Translations under genes and position numbers: made by a program
From: JACVRW01 sp963811055
GTDB lineage: Bacteria > Actinomycetota > Thermoleophilia > Solirubrobacterales > Thermoleophilaceae
DNA: 64,000 nucleotides
Reading direction: 5' to 3'
NCBI GenBank assembly: GCA_963811055.1
Contig: CAWEPQ010000016.1
Coordinates: forward strand, 1-64,000
Shown here: positions 7,764 through 15,981 of the stretch, one piece after another
How positions within the stretch are numbered: position 1 is the first letter of the stretch
How the letters are laid out: each line of letters opens with the position of its first letter
The notes under the pieces: generated by a model
Told to the model about the DNA's origin: nothing
The model's database searches: none
The model's input: only the letters and a program-made list of their open reading frames with translations

Positions 7764-9227
7764 ATGACGTCAATCGAGCCGATGGCAGACGTGACCTTTG
7801 GCGGTGGAGTGGACACCGTCCTGCAGACCGCGCGCACGTCGCCTCCGCCCGCCACCCTCGAGGAGGCCCGCAACCAGCCGGGACGGCGAGAGCAGATCGA
7901 GGGGATCACGCGCCGCATCGAGTCCGAGGGAATCAAGTACGTGTTCTTCCAGCAGGTGTCGGTCACCGGCCGCGTGATGGGCAAGGGCGTGGTGTCCTCG
8001 TTCTTCCCGCAGGTGGCCGAGAAGGGCTACCAGCTCGTCTACGGCGCCACCGCCAACCTGTTCACCGACCGCGCCGGCAACTACATCGGCTTCGGCCCCG
8101 AGGAGTCCGAGCTGGCCGCCATAGCCGACCTCTCCACGTTCGCGCGGCTCCCCTGGGATCCGAGCGTTGCGCGCGTGTACTGCGACTGTTACGACACCGA
8201 GACCGGCGAGCTCTTCGACGCCGACCCGCGCCAAAACCTCAAGCGTGTGGTGGCGGAGTTCGAGAAGGAGCTGGGCCTCAGCTTCCTGATCGGCATCGAG
8301 CCGGAGATGATGTGGCTCAAGCAGGATCCGGACGGCGGTCCGCCCGATGGCGTGACCAAGCCGTACTGCTACCACATCCACCAGTTCGAGGAGCTCCGTC
8401 CGGTGCTGCTCGACGTGGTCGAGTACGGCCAGGCGCTGGGGCTCGACATGAGCTACGGCGACCACGAGGACGCTCCCGGTCAGCTCGAGCTCAACTTCCG
8501 CTTCGACCGCCCCGTCAAGACCGCCGACAACATCACGACCTACCGCCAGATCTGCGCGGCGGTGGGCCGCAAGCACGGGCTCCTCCCCACGTTCATGCCC
8601 AAGCCGTTCAGCGGCGTGTCGGCCAACGGGCACCACCACCACTTCACGCTCTGCGATGACCAGGGCAACAACGTCTTCCACGACCCGAAGGGGCCGGCGG
8701 AGCTCTCCGACACCGCCCGCCACTTCCTCGGCGGCATGCTCGAGCACTTCGGCGCCCTCATGTGCGTGGGCAATCCGACGGTGAACTCGTACTGCCGGAT
8801 GTGGGACTTCGGCTTCTGGGCACCGGTCTACAAGAACTGGGGCTGGCAGAACCGCACCTGCACCGTGCGCGTGGCCAGCGGTGGCCGCTTCGAGTACCGC
8901 GGCGTGGACTCGTCGTGCAACCCGTACCTCACGGTCGCCTCGCTGCTCGTGGCCGGGCTCGACGGCATCCGCAACGAGATCGACCCGGGCGAGCCCCAGT
9001 CGAAGAACACCTACGACCTCCTCCAGGAGGAGGGACACGGGCTCGAGCGCGTGCCCGAGAGCCTGGGCGCCGCGCTGATCGAGCTCGAGAAGGACGAGAT
9101 CGTGCGCAGCGCTATGCCGGGGCGCCTCTACGACGTGTTCCGCCACTACAAGCGCGACGAGTGGGAGCGCCACCTGGCGGCCGTGACCGACTGGGAGCGC
9201 GACGAATACCTGGAGGTCCTTCCCTAA
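7764..9227 (+). CDS. Glutamine-synthetase-like ligase, probable gamma-glutamylmethylamide synthetase or GlnT
   Basis: A 487-residue ATP-dependent ligase of the glutamine synthetase superfamily. The metal-binding segment GIEPEMM is at residues 177-183, the ATP/glutamate region NGHHHHFTL at about 288-296, and the C-terminal DSSCNPYL block near 395. The GlnT/GmaS branch joins glutamate to ammonia or methylamine. The following genes encode a split glutamate synthase that in methylotrophs makes N-methylglutamate from gamma-glutamylmethylamide, so a methylamine ligase is favoured; plain glutamine synthesis remains possible. The gene has its own promoter and an AAGGAGAGCG ribosome site. A truncated paralogue lies at the left edge. 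Confidence 0.8.
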   Translation: MTSIEPMADVTFGGGVDTVLQTARTSPPPATLEEARNQPGRREQIEGITRRIESEGIKYVFFQQVSVTGRVMGKGVVSSFFPQVAEKGYQLVYGATANLFTDRAGNYIGFGPEESELAAIADLSTFARLPWDPSVARVYCDCYDTETGELFDADPRQNLKRVVAEFEKELGLSFLIGIEPEMMWLKQDPDGGPPDGVTKPYCYHIHQFEELRPVLLDVVEYGQALGLDMSYGDHEDAPGQLELNFRFDRPVKTADNITTYRQICAAVGRKHGLLPTFMPKPFSGVSANGHHHHFTLCDDQGNNVFHDPKGPAELSDTARHFLGGMLEHFGALMCVGNPTVNSYCRMWDFGFWAPVYKNWGWQNRTCTVRVASGGRFEYRGVDSSCNPYLTVASLLVAGLDGIRNEIDPGEPQSKNTYDLLQEEGHGLERVPESLGAALIELEKDEIVRSAMPGRLYDVFRHYKRDEWERHLAAVTDWERDEYLEVLP

Positions 9228-9390
9228 TGGCGCCGCCTCTGGTCATCTCACGCCCGCCTGGCGGCTGCAAGCCGTCGCCTGTCTGCGTCCTCGCTCGCCG
9301 CGATAGCGCCGCTATCCCGGCTCACTGCGTCCTTGACCGGCTCGGCTTTCGCTCGCCAGAGCGGACCCGAGCTTCCCGGAGGCGGCGCTA
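9228..9390. repeat. Intergenic region with REP-like palindrome between the GmaS-like and amidotransferase genes
   Basis: These 163 bases contain no gene. The perfect inverted repeat GATAGCGCCGCTATC (9302-9316) is flanked by two near-copies of TGCGTCCT(C/T)G followed by a short spacer and CGCTCGCC. Read on the minus strand, the palindrome and its tail GGCGAGCGAGGACGC resemble the apex of the hairpin element at 35232-35264. This suggests a dispersed palindromic repeat. It may also separate expression of the ligase from the downstream module. Confidence 0.5.
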
Positions 9391-10326
9391 GTGTGCGGAA
9401 TCGCCGGGATCATCTACCGCAACGGCGGTGGGCAGCACGAGGTGGGGCGCGACATGACGCGCATGCTTCAGGCGATGAAGCACCGCGGGCCGGACTCCAC
9501 GGGCTACGCGCTCTACCGCCCGGAGGCCGACGGCTACGTGATGCACGTGAAGCTGGCGGAGGCCAACGGCCACCAGGGCTTCGACCGTGAGGAGATGCTC
9601 AGCCGCTCGCGCCGGGAGATCGAGGCCAACGTCCGCGCCGTCGGAGCCACGATCCTGGGCCTGGACACCAGCAACGACCACGCGATGACGGTCACCTTCG
9701 ACCACGACGGTGACCTCAAGGAGCTCGCCGACTACGTGGAGGACGTGCGCGGGGCCGAGGTGCTGTCGCTGGGGCGCTCGCTCGAGATCATCAAGGACCT
9801 CGGCGACGCCGAGACCGTGGCGGCGGACTACAAGCTCGCCGACTTCATCGGCACGCACGCGATCGGCCACGCGCGCATGGCCACCGAGTCCGACGTGGAC
9901 ATCGCCAACGCCCACCCCTATTGGGCCTACCCCTTCCCGGACGTGGCCGTGGTGCACAACGGGCAGCTCACCAACTACTTCCAGTGGAAGCGCCGGCTGG
10001 AGCGCGCCGGCCACCGCTTCCAGTCCGAGTGCGACTCCGAGATCATCGCCGTGTACCTCGCCGAGCGCATGGCGCAGGGCGACTCGCTCGAGGACTCCAT
10101 GCGGCGCAGCCTCGAGGAGCTCGACGGCGTGTTCACCTACATCTGCGTGACCGACGACGCGCTCGGGGTGGCCAAGGACCACCTCGGGGCAAAGCCGCTC
10201 GTGCTCTACGAGTCGGACGACATCGTCGCGCTCGCCTCCGAGGAGATCGCGATCCGCAAGGTCGTGGACCGCGAGATCGAGACCTACGACCCCTACGAGG
10301 GCGCGGTGATGGTGTGGACGCGGTGA
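9391..10326 (+). CDS. Class II glutamine amidotransferase subunit (MgsA/GlxB-like)
   Basis: A 311-residue N-terminal-nucleophile amidotransferase, equivalent to the glutaminase domain of glutamate synthase as a separate protein. It begins at GTG so that Cys2 (MCGIAGI) is the catalytic nucleophile. MKHRGPDSTGYAL, GHARMATES and AVVHNGQLTNY are the other hallmark segments. In MgsABC-type systems it releases methylamine from gamma-glutamylmethylamide and passes it to the FMN subunit; in GlxBCD it is called GlxB. The stop overlaps the next gene's GTG start, so the module is translationally coupled. Confidence 0.87.
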   Translation: MCGIAGIIYRNGGGQHEVGRDMTRMLQAMKHRGPDSTGYALYRPEADGYVMHVKLAEANGHQGFDREEMLSRSRREIEANVRAVGATILGLDTSNDHAMTVTFDHDGDLKELADYVEDVRGAEVLSLGRSLEIIKDLGDAETVAADYKLADFIGTHAIGHARMATESDVDIANAHPYWAYPFPDVAVVHNGQLTNYFQWKRRLERAGHRFQSECDSEIIAVYLAERMAQGDSLEDSMRRSLEELDGVFTYICVTDDALGVAKDHLGAKPLVLYESDDIVALASEEIAIRKVVDREIETYDPYEGAVMVWTR

Positions 10327-11105
10327 CCGGCGACGTGACCATCGAATACGACGCGCGCGGGCTCGTCGAGCTCGACGGCAGCATCCCCAAGATCGCCGAG
10401 ATCGAGGGCGATCGCGCGGTCGTGGAAGCTCGCGACCTCTCCACCCGCAAGATCAACTCCGAGCTGCGCTGGCTCCTCTACGAGGAGGGCATCAAGGACG
10501 TGACCGTCCTCAACCCGAGCGCGCGCCACTCGCTCGGCGTGGGGATCCTCCGACGTTGCCGCGTGACCTTTGAGGGCAGCCTCGGATACTTCGGCTGTGG
10601 GCTGATCGACGGTCCCGAGGTGCAGATCAACGGGCGCGTGGGCTGGTCGGTGGCCGAGAACATGATGTCGGGCGTCGTGGTGATCGAGAGCAACGCCGGC
10701 TCGCTGGCCGGCGCGGCGCTGCGCGGCGGCGACCTGGTGGTCAAGGGCCAGGTGGGCGCGCGCACCGGCATCGACCAGAAGGGCGGCACGATCCTCGTGC
10801 TCGGCAGCGCCGGATCGATGACCGGCTTCATGATGCAGCGCGGCCGCCAGATCATCTGCGGCGACGTGGGCCCCGGCCTCGGCGACTCGATGTACGACGG
10901 CACGATCTACGTGGGCGGCAAGGTCGCCGCGCTCGGGATCGACTGCGTGGAGGGCGAGTGGACCGACGAGGACACCGAGTTCGTGGAGCGGAAGTTCCGC
11001 ATCTACGGCCTCGGCTCGCCACCCGAGCTGCAGAAGTTCGTGTGCGGAAAGAAGCTCTACAACTACGACTCGCTCGAGCCGAGCGAGCGGAAGATGGTGC
11101 TCTAA
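10323..11105 (+). CDS. GXGXG-domain subunit of split glutamate synthase (MgsB/GlxC-like)
   Basis: About 260 residues corresponding to the C-terminal beta-helix (GXGXG) domain of glutamate synthase. Repeating glycine-rich turns (GRVGWSVAENMMSG, GSLAGAALRGGDLVVKG, GDVGPGLGDSMYDGTIYVGG) form the helix. In the fused enzyme this domain has a structural role, holding the amidotransferase and FMN domains together. The GTG start at 10323 overlaps the upstream TGA (GTGA); another GTG in frame lies at 10314. The FMN subunit starts three bases after its stop. Confidence 0.87.
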   Translation: MTGDVTIEYDARGLVELDGSIPKIAEIEGDRAVVEARDLSTRKINSELRWLLYEEGIKDVTVLNPSARHSLGVGILRRCRVTFEGSLGYFGCGLIDGPEVQINGRVGWSVAENMMSGVVVIESNAGSLAGAALRGGDLVVKGQVGARTGIDQKGGTILVLGSAGSMTGFMMQRGRQIICGDVGPGLGDSMYDGTIYVGGKVAALGIDCVEGEWTDEDTEFVERKFRIYGLGSPPELQKFVCGKKLYNYDSLEPSERKMVL

Positions 11106-11108
11106 CTG

Positions 11109-12539
11109 ATGGCCGACGAGAACGCAGCCGCCAAGAACACCGTCCTCGGGCGCAGCAAGATCTTCACGCCGGAGGTCATCGACGACATCCACATGAAGTC
11201 GGAGCTCGGGCGCTACCGGATGCGCGGCTTCTCGATGTTCAAGAAGATCCCGCACTGGGACGAGCTGATCTTCCTGCCCGGCACGCTCACGCGCTTCGTG
11301 ATCGAGGGCTACCGCGAGAAGTGCGAGACGAAGACGGTGCTGGGCGCGCGCTTCGCCAAGAAGCCGATCGAGCTGGACATTCCGGTCTACATCACCGGGA
11401 TGAGCTTCGGAGCGCTGTCGCTCGAGGCGAAGATGGCGCTGGCCAAGGGCGCCTCGATGGCGGGCACCGCCACCTGCTCCGGAGAGGGCGGAATGATCCC
11501 GCCCGAGCGCGACCTCTCGACCAAGTGGTACTACCAGATCATCCAGAGCCGGTACGGGTTCAACCCGCACCACCTGATGCTCGCCGACGCCGTGGAGTTC
11601 TTCATCGGCCAGGGCTGCAAGGTCGGGCTCGGCGGCCACCTGATGGGACAGAAGGTGACCGAGCAGGTGGCCGAGATGCGCTCGCTGCCGGCCGGCATCG
11701 ACCAGCGCTCGCCCGCCCGCCATCCCGACTGGCTCGGCCCCGATGACCTCTCGCTGAAGATCCAGGAGACGCGCGAGGCCACCAACTACGAGATCCCGAT
11801 CCAGCTGAAGCTCGGCGCCGCGCGCGTGTACGACGACGTGCGCATGGCCGCCAAGTGCGGGCCGGACATCATCTACCTCGACGGTGCCGAGGGCGGCACC
11901 GGAGCGGGACCGCACGTGGCGGCGGAGGAGACCGGCGTGCCCCTGATGTCCGCGATCCCGGAGGCCCGCCGCGCGCTCGAGGACGTGGGCCTGGCCGACG
12001 ACATCAACCTGGTGGTGGCCGGCGGCATCCGCAACGGCGGCGACGTGGCCAAGTGCATCGCGCTCGGCGCCGACGCCGTGGCGATCGGCCACTCCGCGCT
12101 GATGGCGCTCAACTGCAACAAGGAGATCCCAGGGGTCACCGACTACGAGGGCACCGTCGGCGTGCCGGCCGGCCAGTGCTACCACTGCCACACCGGCCGC
12201 TGCCCCGTTGGCATCACCACCCAGGATCCCGAGCTGCGCAAGCGCCTCCACGTGGAGGAGGCCGCCAACCGCGTCTACAACTTCCTCCACACGCTCACGC
12301 TCGAGGTGCAGATGCTCGCGCGCGCGTGCGGCAAGACCAACGTGCACTCGCTCGAGCCCGAGGATCTGGCGGCCCTCACCACCGAGGCGGCGGCGATGGC
12401 GCGCGTGCCGCTGGCGGGCACGAGCTACATCCCCGGCGTGTCCGAGGAGAAGGCGCTCGACGAGATCAAGACGATGCTCGACCGCTACCTCGAGAACCCG
12501 ATCGACCGGCTGCCGGCGCACGAACGGATTGAGGGATGA
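11109..12539 (+). CDS. FMN-binding glutamate synthase domain subunit (MgsC/GlxD-like)
   Basis: A 476-residue TIM-barrel flavoprotein matching the catalytic domain of glutamate synthase. Visible motifs are YITGMSFGALSLEAK, the iron-sulfur ligands Cys357, Cys360 and Cys365 (GQCYHCHTGRCPVG), and phosphate-binding VVAGGIRNGGDVAKC and LGADAVAIG. The enzyme reduces 2-oxoglutarate plus an amine to glutamate or, in Mgs systems, N-methylglutamate. Separate FMN, GXGXG and amidotransferase genes in this order are the signature of MgsABC/GlxBCD rather than biosynthetic GltB. The stop overlaps the start of the unknown 149-residue protein. Confidence 0.88.
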   Translation: MADENAAAKNTVLGRSKIFTPEVIDDIHMKSELGRYRMRGFSMFKKIPHWDELIFLPGTLTRFVIEGYREKCETKTVLGARFAKKPIELDIPVYITGMSFGALSLEAKMALAKGASMAGTATCSGEGGMIPPERDLSTKWYYQIIQSRYGFNPHHLMLADAVEFFIGQGCKVGLGGHLMGQKVTEQVAEMRSLPAGIDQRSPARHPDWLGPDDLSLKIQETREATNYEIPIQLKLGAARVYDDVRMAAKCGPDIIYLDGAEGGTGAGPHVAAEETGVPLMSAIPEARRALEDVGLADDINLVVAGGIRNGGDVAKCIALGADAVAIGHSALMALNCNKEIPGVTDYEGTVGVPAGQCYHCHTGRCPVGITTQDPELRKRLHVEEAANRVYNFLHTLTLEVQMLARACGKTNVHSLEPEDLAALTTEAAAMARVPLAGTSYIPGVSEEKALDEIKTMLDRYLENPIDRLPAHERIEG

Positions 12540-12985
12540 GCGACCTTCCTGAATCCCGAAGGGCGGAACCGGAGAAGATCTTCTCGATCGACGCCGAGTA
12601 CCTGGCGGGGCGCCGCTTTCCCTACCAGGAGGACATCGCGCTGGTGGAGGACATCGACCTCGACGCGGCCACGCCCGGCCAGGACATCAATTGGCTCGAG
12701 GACGTGGAGTTGCTCCAGGAGGAGGGCACGCCCGCCGTGTTCGACCGCTACTCCAACTCGTTCCTCAAGATCTACTTCGACATCCCCGCCGGGCGTGAGC
12801 ACGAGATCGCCCGCAAGGTCCTCATCGCCCACCTCCAGTCGGGCAACTCCTACGGCATCCGCCTGAAGGAGCAGCACTGCAAGTTCCCCCAGCCGGAGCT
12901 CGGCCCCTGGGTCGAGGACACCCGCACGGTCGGCGAGAACTGGAAGGCCCCGGTGCTCGAGGGCTGGGAGCCTCCGCTCCACTGA
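12536..12985 (+). CDS. Unknown 149-residue protein coupled to the FMN subunit and FAD oxidases
   Basis: The start overlaps the FMN-subunit stop (ATGA) and the stop lies one base before the first FAD oxidase, so it belongs to this operon. The sequence is acidic in the first half (QEDIALVEDIDLDAATPG), then has a YSNSFLKIYFDIP strand, a helix ending IAHLQSGNSYGIRL, and a single Cys (EQHCKFP). It has no membrane helix or signal peptide. I recognise no family and it does not look like any MgdABCD subunit. Position suggests a partner or adaptor between the synthase and the oxidases; this is inference. Confidence 0.75.
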   Translation: MSDLPESRRAEPEKIFSIDAEYLAGRRFPYQEDIALVEDIDLDAATPGQDINWLEDVELLQEEGTPAVFDRYSNSFLKIYFDIPAGREHEIARKVLIAHLQSGNSYGIRLKEQHCKFPQPELGPWVEDTRTVGENWKAPVLEGWEPPLH

Positions 12986-12986
12986 G

Positions 12987-14255
12987 ATGGCCGAGCCGCG
13001 GTCCGTCCGCAACCTGGTGATCGGAGCCGGCGTGCACGGGCTCTCCACCGCATGGCATCTCGCCGAGCGCGGCGAGGAGGTGCTGGTGGTGGACAAGACG
13101 GGCGTGGCCGCGGGCGCGTCCGGCATCGCCTGCGGCGTGATCCGCAACAACTACTTCCAGCCCGCCATGCAGGAGCTGATGGCCTCCTGCGTGGAGATCT
13201 GGGAGTCCGACCCCGAGACCTTCCACTACCACGGCTCCGGCTACATCGCGCTCGGCGACGGGGCGCAGGAGTCGGACCTCACCGCGGTGTTCGAGCGCCA
13301 GCAGCGGATCGGCTACGACTCCGAGCTGATCCTCGGCGAGGCCGAGGTGGCGGCCCACATGCTCGAGCTGTTCCCGGACTGGCGCGCGCCCGGGCTGAGC
13401 GTCTGCCTTCACGAGCGGCCCGGCGGCTTCGCGTTCAACCGCGACTCGATGCTCGGGCTGGCCTCGAAGGCGCGCGCCGCGGGCGCGACGATCGAGGAGG
13501 GCGTGGAGGTCACCGGGTTCGAGCTCGACGGCTCCGGAGCGGTCACCCACGTGGAGACCTCCAAGGGGCCGATCGCGGTCGAGCGGGTGGTGGTGGCGGC
13601 CGGTCCGTGGACGCCCAGGCTCTGGGACCTGCTCGGGCTCCCGCGCCGCCTCGAGGTGGCCGGCGAGGAGCGCGAGATGTGGACCTTCTGGTACCTGCAG
13701 GAGGGCGAGATCGACGTGGACCCCAACGTGTTCGTCACGGCCGACGGCAGCCTCCCCCCCGTGCTCCACGTGGACAGCCACGCGGCGCTGATCACCGACG
13801 ACGGCGAGCTCGTGACGGACGACCAGTGGGGCGTGTACTTCAAGCAGGACAAGCACAGCGTCCAGGGCGGCGCCGAGCCGCTACCCAAGGGCCACGACTT
13901 CGAGGTGGACCCCTACCCCACCGGCAGCGTCGAGGACGGCTTCCCGGACCTCTGGTGCGCCGCCCTGTCGCACTGCATGGAGCGCTTCGACGGCGCCCGC
14001 GGCCACTACCGCCAGGTGCGCTCGGGCGGGGTGGGCGCTTTCACCGCCGACAACTTCCCGGTGTTCGACCACATGCGCCCCAATGTGTACGTGGCCGCCG
14101 ACTCGAACCACGGCTACAAGATGATCGCCGTGGGCCGCGAGATCGCGCGCGAGCTCACCGGAGAGCACTCCACACTGCTGCACCCGTTCCGCTACGAGCG
14201 GTTCGCGACCGGGGACCTTCACCCCGTGTCGAACAGCCCCTACCCCTGGAGCTGA
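12987..14255 (+). CDS. FAD-dependent amine oxidoreductase, DAO/sarcosine oxidase beta-like (first of a tandem pair)
   Basis: A 422-residue DAO-family flavoprotein. The dinucleotide motif GAGVHGLSTAWHLAERG opens the protein and the C-terminal FAD-contact region reads GGVGAFTADNFPVF...DSNHGYKM. Such enzymes oxidise secondary or tertiary amines (sarcosine, dimethylglycine, N-methyl amino acids). There is no recognisable Cys for covalent FAD as in monomeric sarcosine oxidase and no fused GcvT domain. In this operon N-methylglutamate is a reasonable substrate guess. It is closely related to the next gene, including the same terminal PYPWS/PYPWT. Confidence 0.82.
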   Translation: MAEPRSVRNLVIGAGVHGLSTAWHLAERGEEVLVVDKTGVAAGASGIACGVIRNNYFQPAMQELMASCVEIWESDPETFHYHGSGYIALGDGAQESDLTAVFERQQRIGYDSELILGEAEVAAHMLELFPDWRAPGLSVCLHERPGGFAFNRDSMLGLASKARAAGATIEEGVEVTGFELDGSGAVTHVETSKGPIAVERVVVAAGPWTPRLWDLLGLPRRLEVAGEEREMWTFWYLQEGEIDVDPNVFVTADGSLPPVLHVDSHAALITDDGELVTDDQWGVYFKQDKHSVQGGAEPLPKGHDFEVDPYPTGSVEDGFPDLWCAALSHCMERFDGARGHYRQVRSGGVGAFTADNFPVFDHMRPNVYVAADSNHGYKMIAVGREIARELTGEHSTLLHPFRYERFATGDLHPVSNSPYPWS

Positions 14256-14263
14256 ACGGTACC

Positions 14264-15511
14264 TTGCCGTCGCACGTCGTCATCGGCGGCGGGGTGAACG
14301 GCCTGTCGGTGGCCTGGCACCTGGCCGAGCGCGGCGCCGACGTGGTGGTGCTCGACAAGGGGCGTGTGGGCGGCGGTGCGTCGGGGATCGCCGGCGGGAT
14401 CGTTCGCAACTACTACCGCTCGGAGGCGATCACCGAGCTGGTGCGGCTCTCGGTCGAGATGTTCGAGGAGGATCCCGAGGCCTACGGGTTTCGGCAGGTG
14501 GGCTACATGGCCGCGGTGCCCGAGCGCCAGGTGGATGACCTCGTGGCGATCCGCGACCAGCACGAGCGTGCGGGCTACGACTCAGAGCTCGTCATGGGGT
14601 CCACCGCCTGCCACGAGTACCTCACCTGGAGCTGGCCCGACTGGGACGCGCCGGTGGCGGCGATCCTCCACGAACGCCGCGGCGGGTGGGCCGACGCGAT
14701 GCAGACCGTGCGCCACCTGGCCGGGCGGGCGCGCGCCGCCGGCGCCGAGATCCGCGAGCACGTGGAGGTCACCGGCTTCGAGCCCGGCGTCGTGCACACC
14801 CGTGAAGGACGGATCGAGTGCGAGACGGTGGTGGCCTGCCCGGGCCCCTGGATCGAGCCCGTGTGGCGGCTGCTCGGCCTCACGCCAACGGTGGAGGTGA
14901 ACGGCGAGGAGCGCCCGCTCGTCACCTACCTCAAGGCCCAGGAGGGCGAGTTCGCGCTCGAGGGGGTGGGTCTCAGCGGTACGGCCGGGACGGAGGCGCC
15001 GGTGGTGCACCTCGACCAGCCCGGACCGCTGCATTCGGACCGCGACGGCCGGGTCATCGTGCCAGGGGGCTGGGGCATCTATTTCCGCATGGGCCGCACC
15101 GGCACGGGCATCACCGGTGGTGGGCTGCCCGTGTTCCTCGACCGCCCTGGCCTCGACCCCTACGGGCCCGACAATCCCGAGCACGCCGCCGAGGCGGCCT
15201 TCCAGGACTTCTTCGTCTCGGGCCTCGGCGTCGCGCTCCGGCGCTTCCGCGGGCGCTCCGGCGACTGGCGCGTGACCGCCGCCGGTGGCCTCCTCACCCA
15301 CACCCCCGACGACTATCCCATCTGCGACTGGGTGCGGCCCGGCGTCTACGCGATCGTGGACTCGGGCCACGGCTTCAAGACGCTCGCCATCGGCCGGCTG
15401 GTGGCCGAGGACCTGGACGGCGGGGAGCCGCTGCTCGAGCCGTTCCGGCTCGGCCGCTTCGCCGCGGGCGCGACGCACATGGCATCCCAGGGCCCGTATC
15501 CGTGGACCTGA
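14264..15511 (+). CDS. FAD-dependent amine oxidoreductase, DAO family (second of a tandem pair)
   Basis: A 415-residue paralogue of the preceding protein. It starts at TTG eight bases after the previous stop, giving MPSHVVIGGGVNGLSVAWHLAERG-type N-terminus; no ATG or GTG is available before the FAD motif. RNYY, GYDSELVMG, PGPWIEPVWRLLGL and GHGFKTLAIG segments align with its neighbour. Divergence in the middle (active-site) region suggests different substrate preference or a heterodimer rather than simple redundancy. The family is well supported, the substrate is not. Confidence 0.8.
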   Translation: MPSHVVIGGGVNGLSVAWHLAERGADVVVLDKGRVGGGASGIAGGIVRNYYRSEAITELVRLSVEMFEEDPEAYGFRQVGYMAAVPERQVDDLVAIRDQHERAGYDSELVMGSTACHEYLTWSWPDWDAPVAAILHERRGGWADAMQTVRHLAGRARAAGAEIREHVEVTGFEPGVVHTREGRIECETVVACPGPWIEPVWRLLGLTPTVEVNGEERPLVTYLKAQEGEFALEGVGLSGTAGTEAPVVHLDQPGPLHSDRDGRVIVPGGWGIYFRMGRTGTGITGGGLPVFLDRPGLDPYGPDNPEHAAEAAFQDFFVSGLGVALRRFRGRSGDWRVTAAGGLLTHTPDDYPICDWVRPGVYAIVDSGHGFKTLAIGRLVAEDLDGGEPLLEPFRLGRFAAGATHMASQGPYPWT

Positions 15512-15528
15512 CCTAGACTCGCCACGCC

Positions 15529-15972
15529 ATGGGACGACGCATACGCGGCAGGAAGGGCCCGGACGGTCAGCCGCGCAAGCGCGTCCGGCGCGACTGGGAG
15601 CAGCCCGGGGCGATCCTCAAAGGCCCGCCCATCACCGTCACCTGCGAGTGCGGGGAGAAGCGCGAGCTTGCCTACGGCGAGCAGTGGCAGTGCGAGAGCT
15701 GCGGGCGCAGCTGGGACACCACGCGCATTCCGGCCGAGCAGTACGCCGACATCCGGCGCCTCAGCCTGCGCTACCGCGCGGTGCCGGTCATGCTCGGGAG
15801 CGTCGTGGCGCTGCTCGCCATCTTCTTCACGCTCACCGGCAACATCTTCGGCGTGTTCTTCCTGATGCCGGTGGCGCTGATCTCGTGGTTCGTCTTCCTC
15901 CGCCCGCTCCACCGCAAGCGCTACCGCAGGGCCATCAAGGCCATGCCGCGCTGGGAGCTCAGGGCCGAATAG
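15529..15972 (+). CDS. Small membrane protein with a zinc-ribbon-like motif
   Basis: A 147-residue protein with a very basic N-terminus (about 25 residues), a CxC...CxxC cluster (TCECGEKRELAYGEQWQCES, about residues 38-58) and two transmembrane helices (about 86-106 and 108-125). The four cysteines suggest a structural zinc site on the cytoplasmic side. It follows the second FAD oxidase by 17 bases and is convergent with the permease. I recognise no named family. Confidence 0.65.
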   Translation: MGRRIRGRKGPDGQPRKRVRRDWEQPGAILKGPPITVTCECGEKRELAYGEQWQCESCGRSWDTTRIPAEQYADIRRLSLRYRAVPVMLGSVVALLAIFFTLTGNIFGVFFLMPVALISWFVFLRPLHRKRYRRAIKAMPRWELRAE

Positions 15973-15981
15973 GCGCCGCGC

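Noticed and set aside
10293..12521. A 742-codon minus-strand frame
   Set aside because: It is antisense to the GXGXG and FMN subunits and has no motif; His/Arg/Leu-rich composition marks it as a shadow.
12987..15511. Heterotetrameric sarcosine oxidase or MgdABCD
   Set aside because: There is no alpha subunit with a fused T-protein domain, no SoxD-like or SoxG-like gene adjacent; both oxidases are beta-like single chains.
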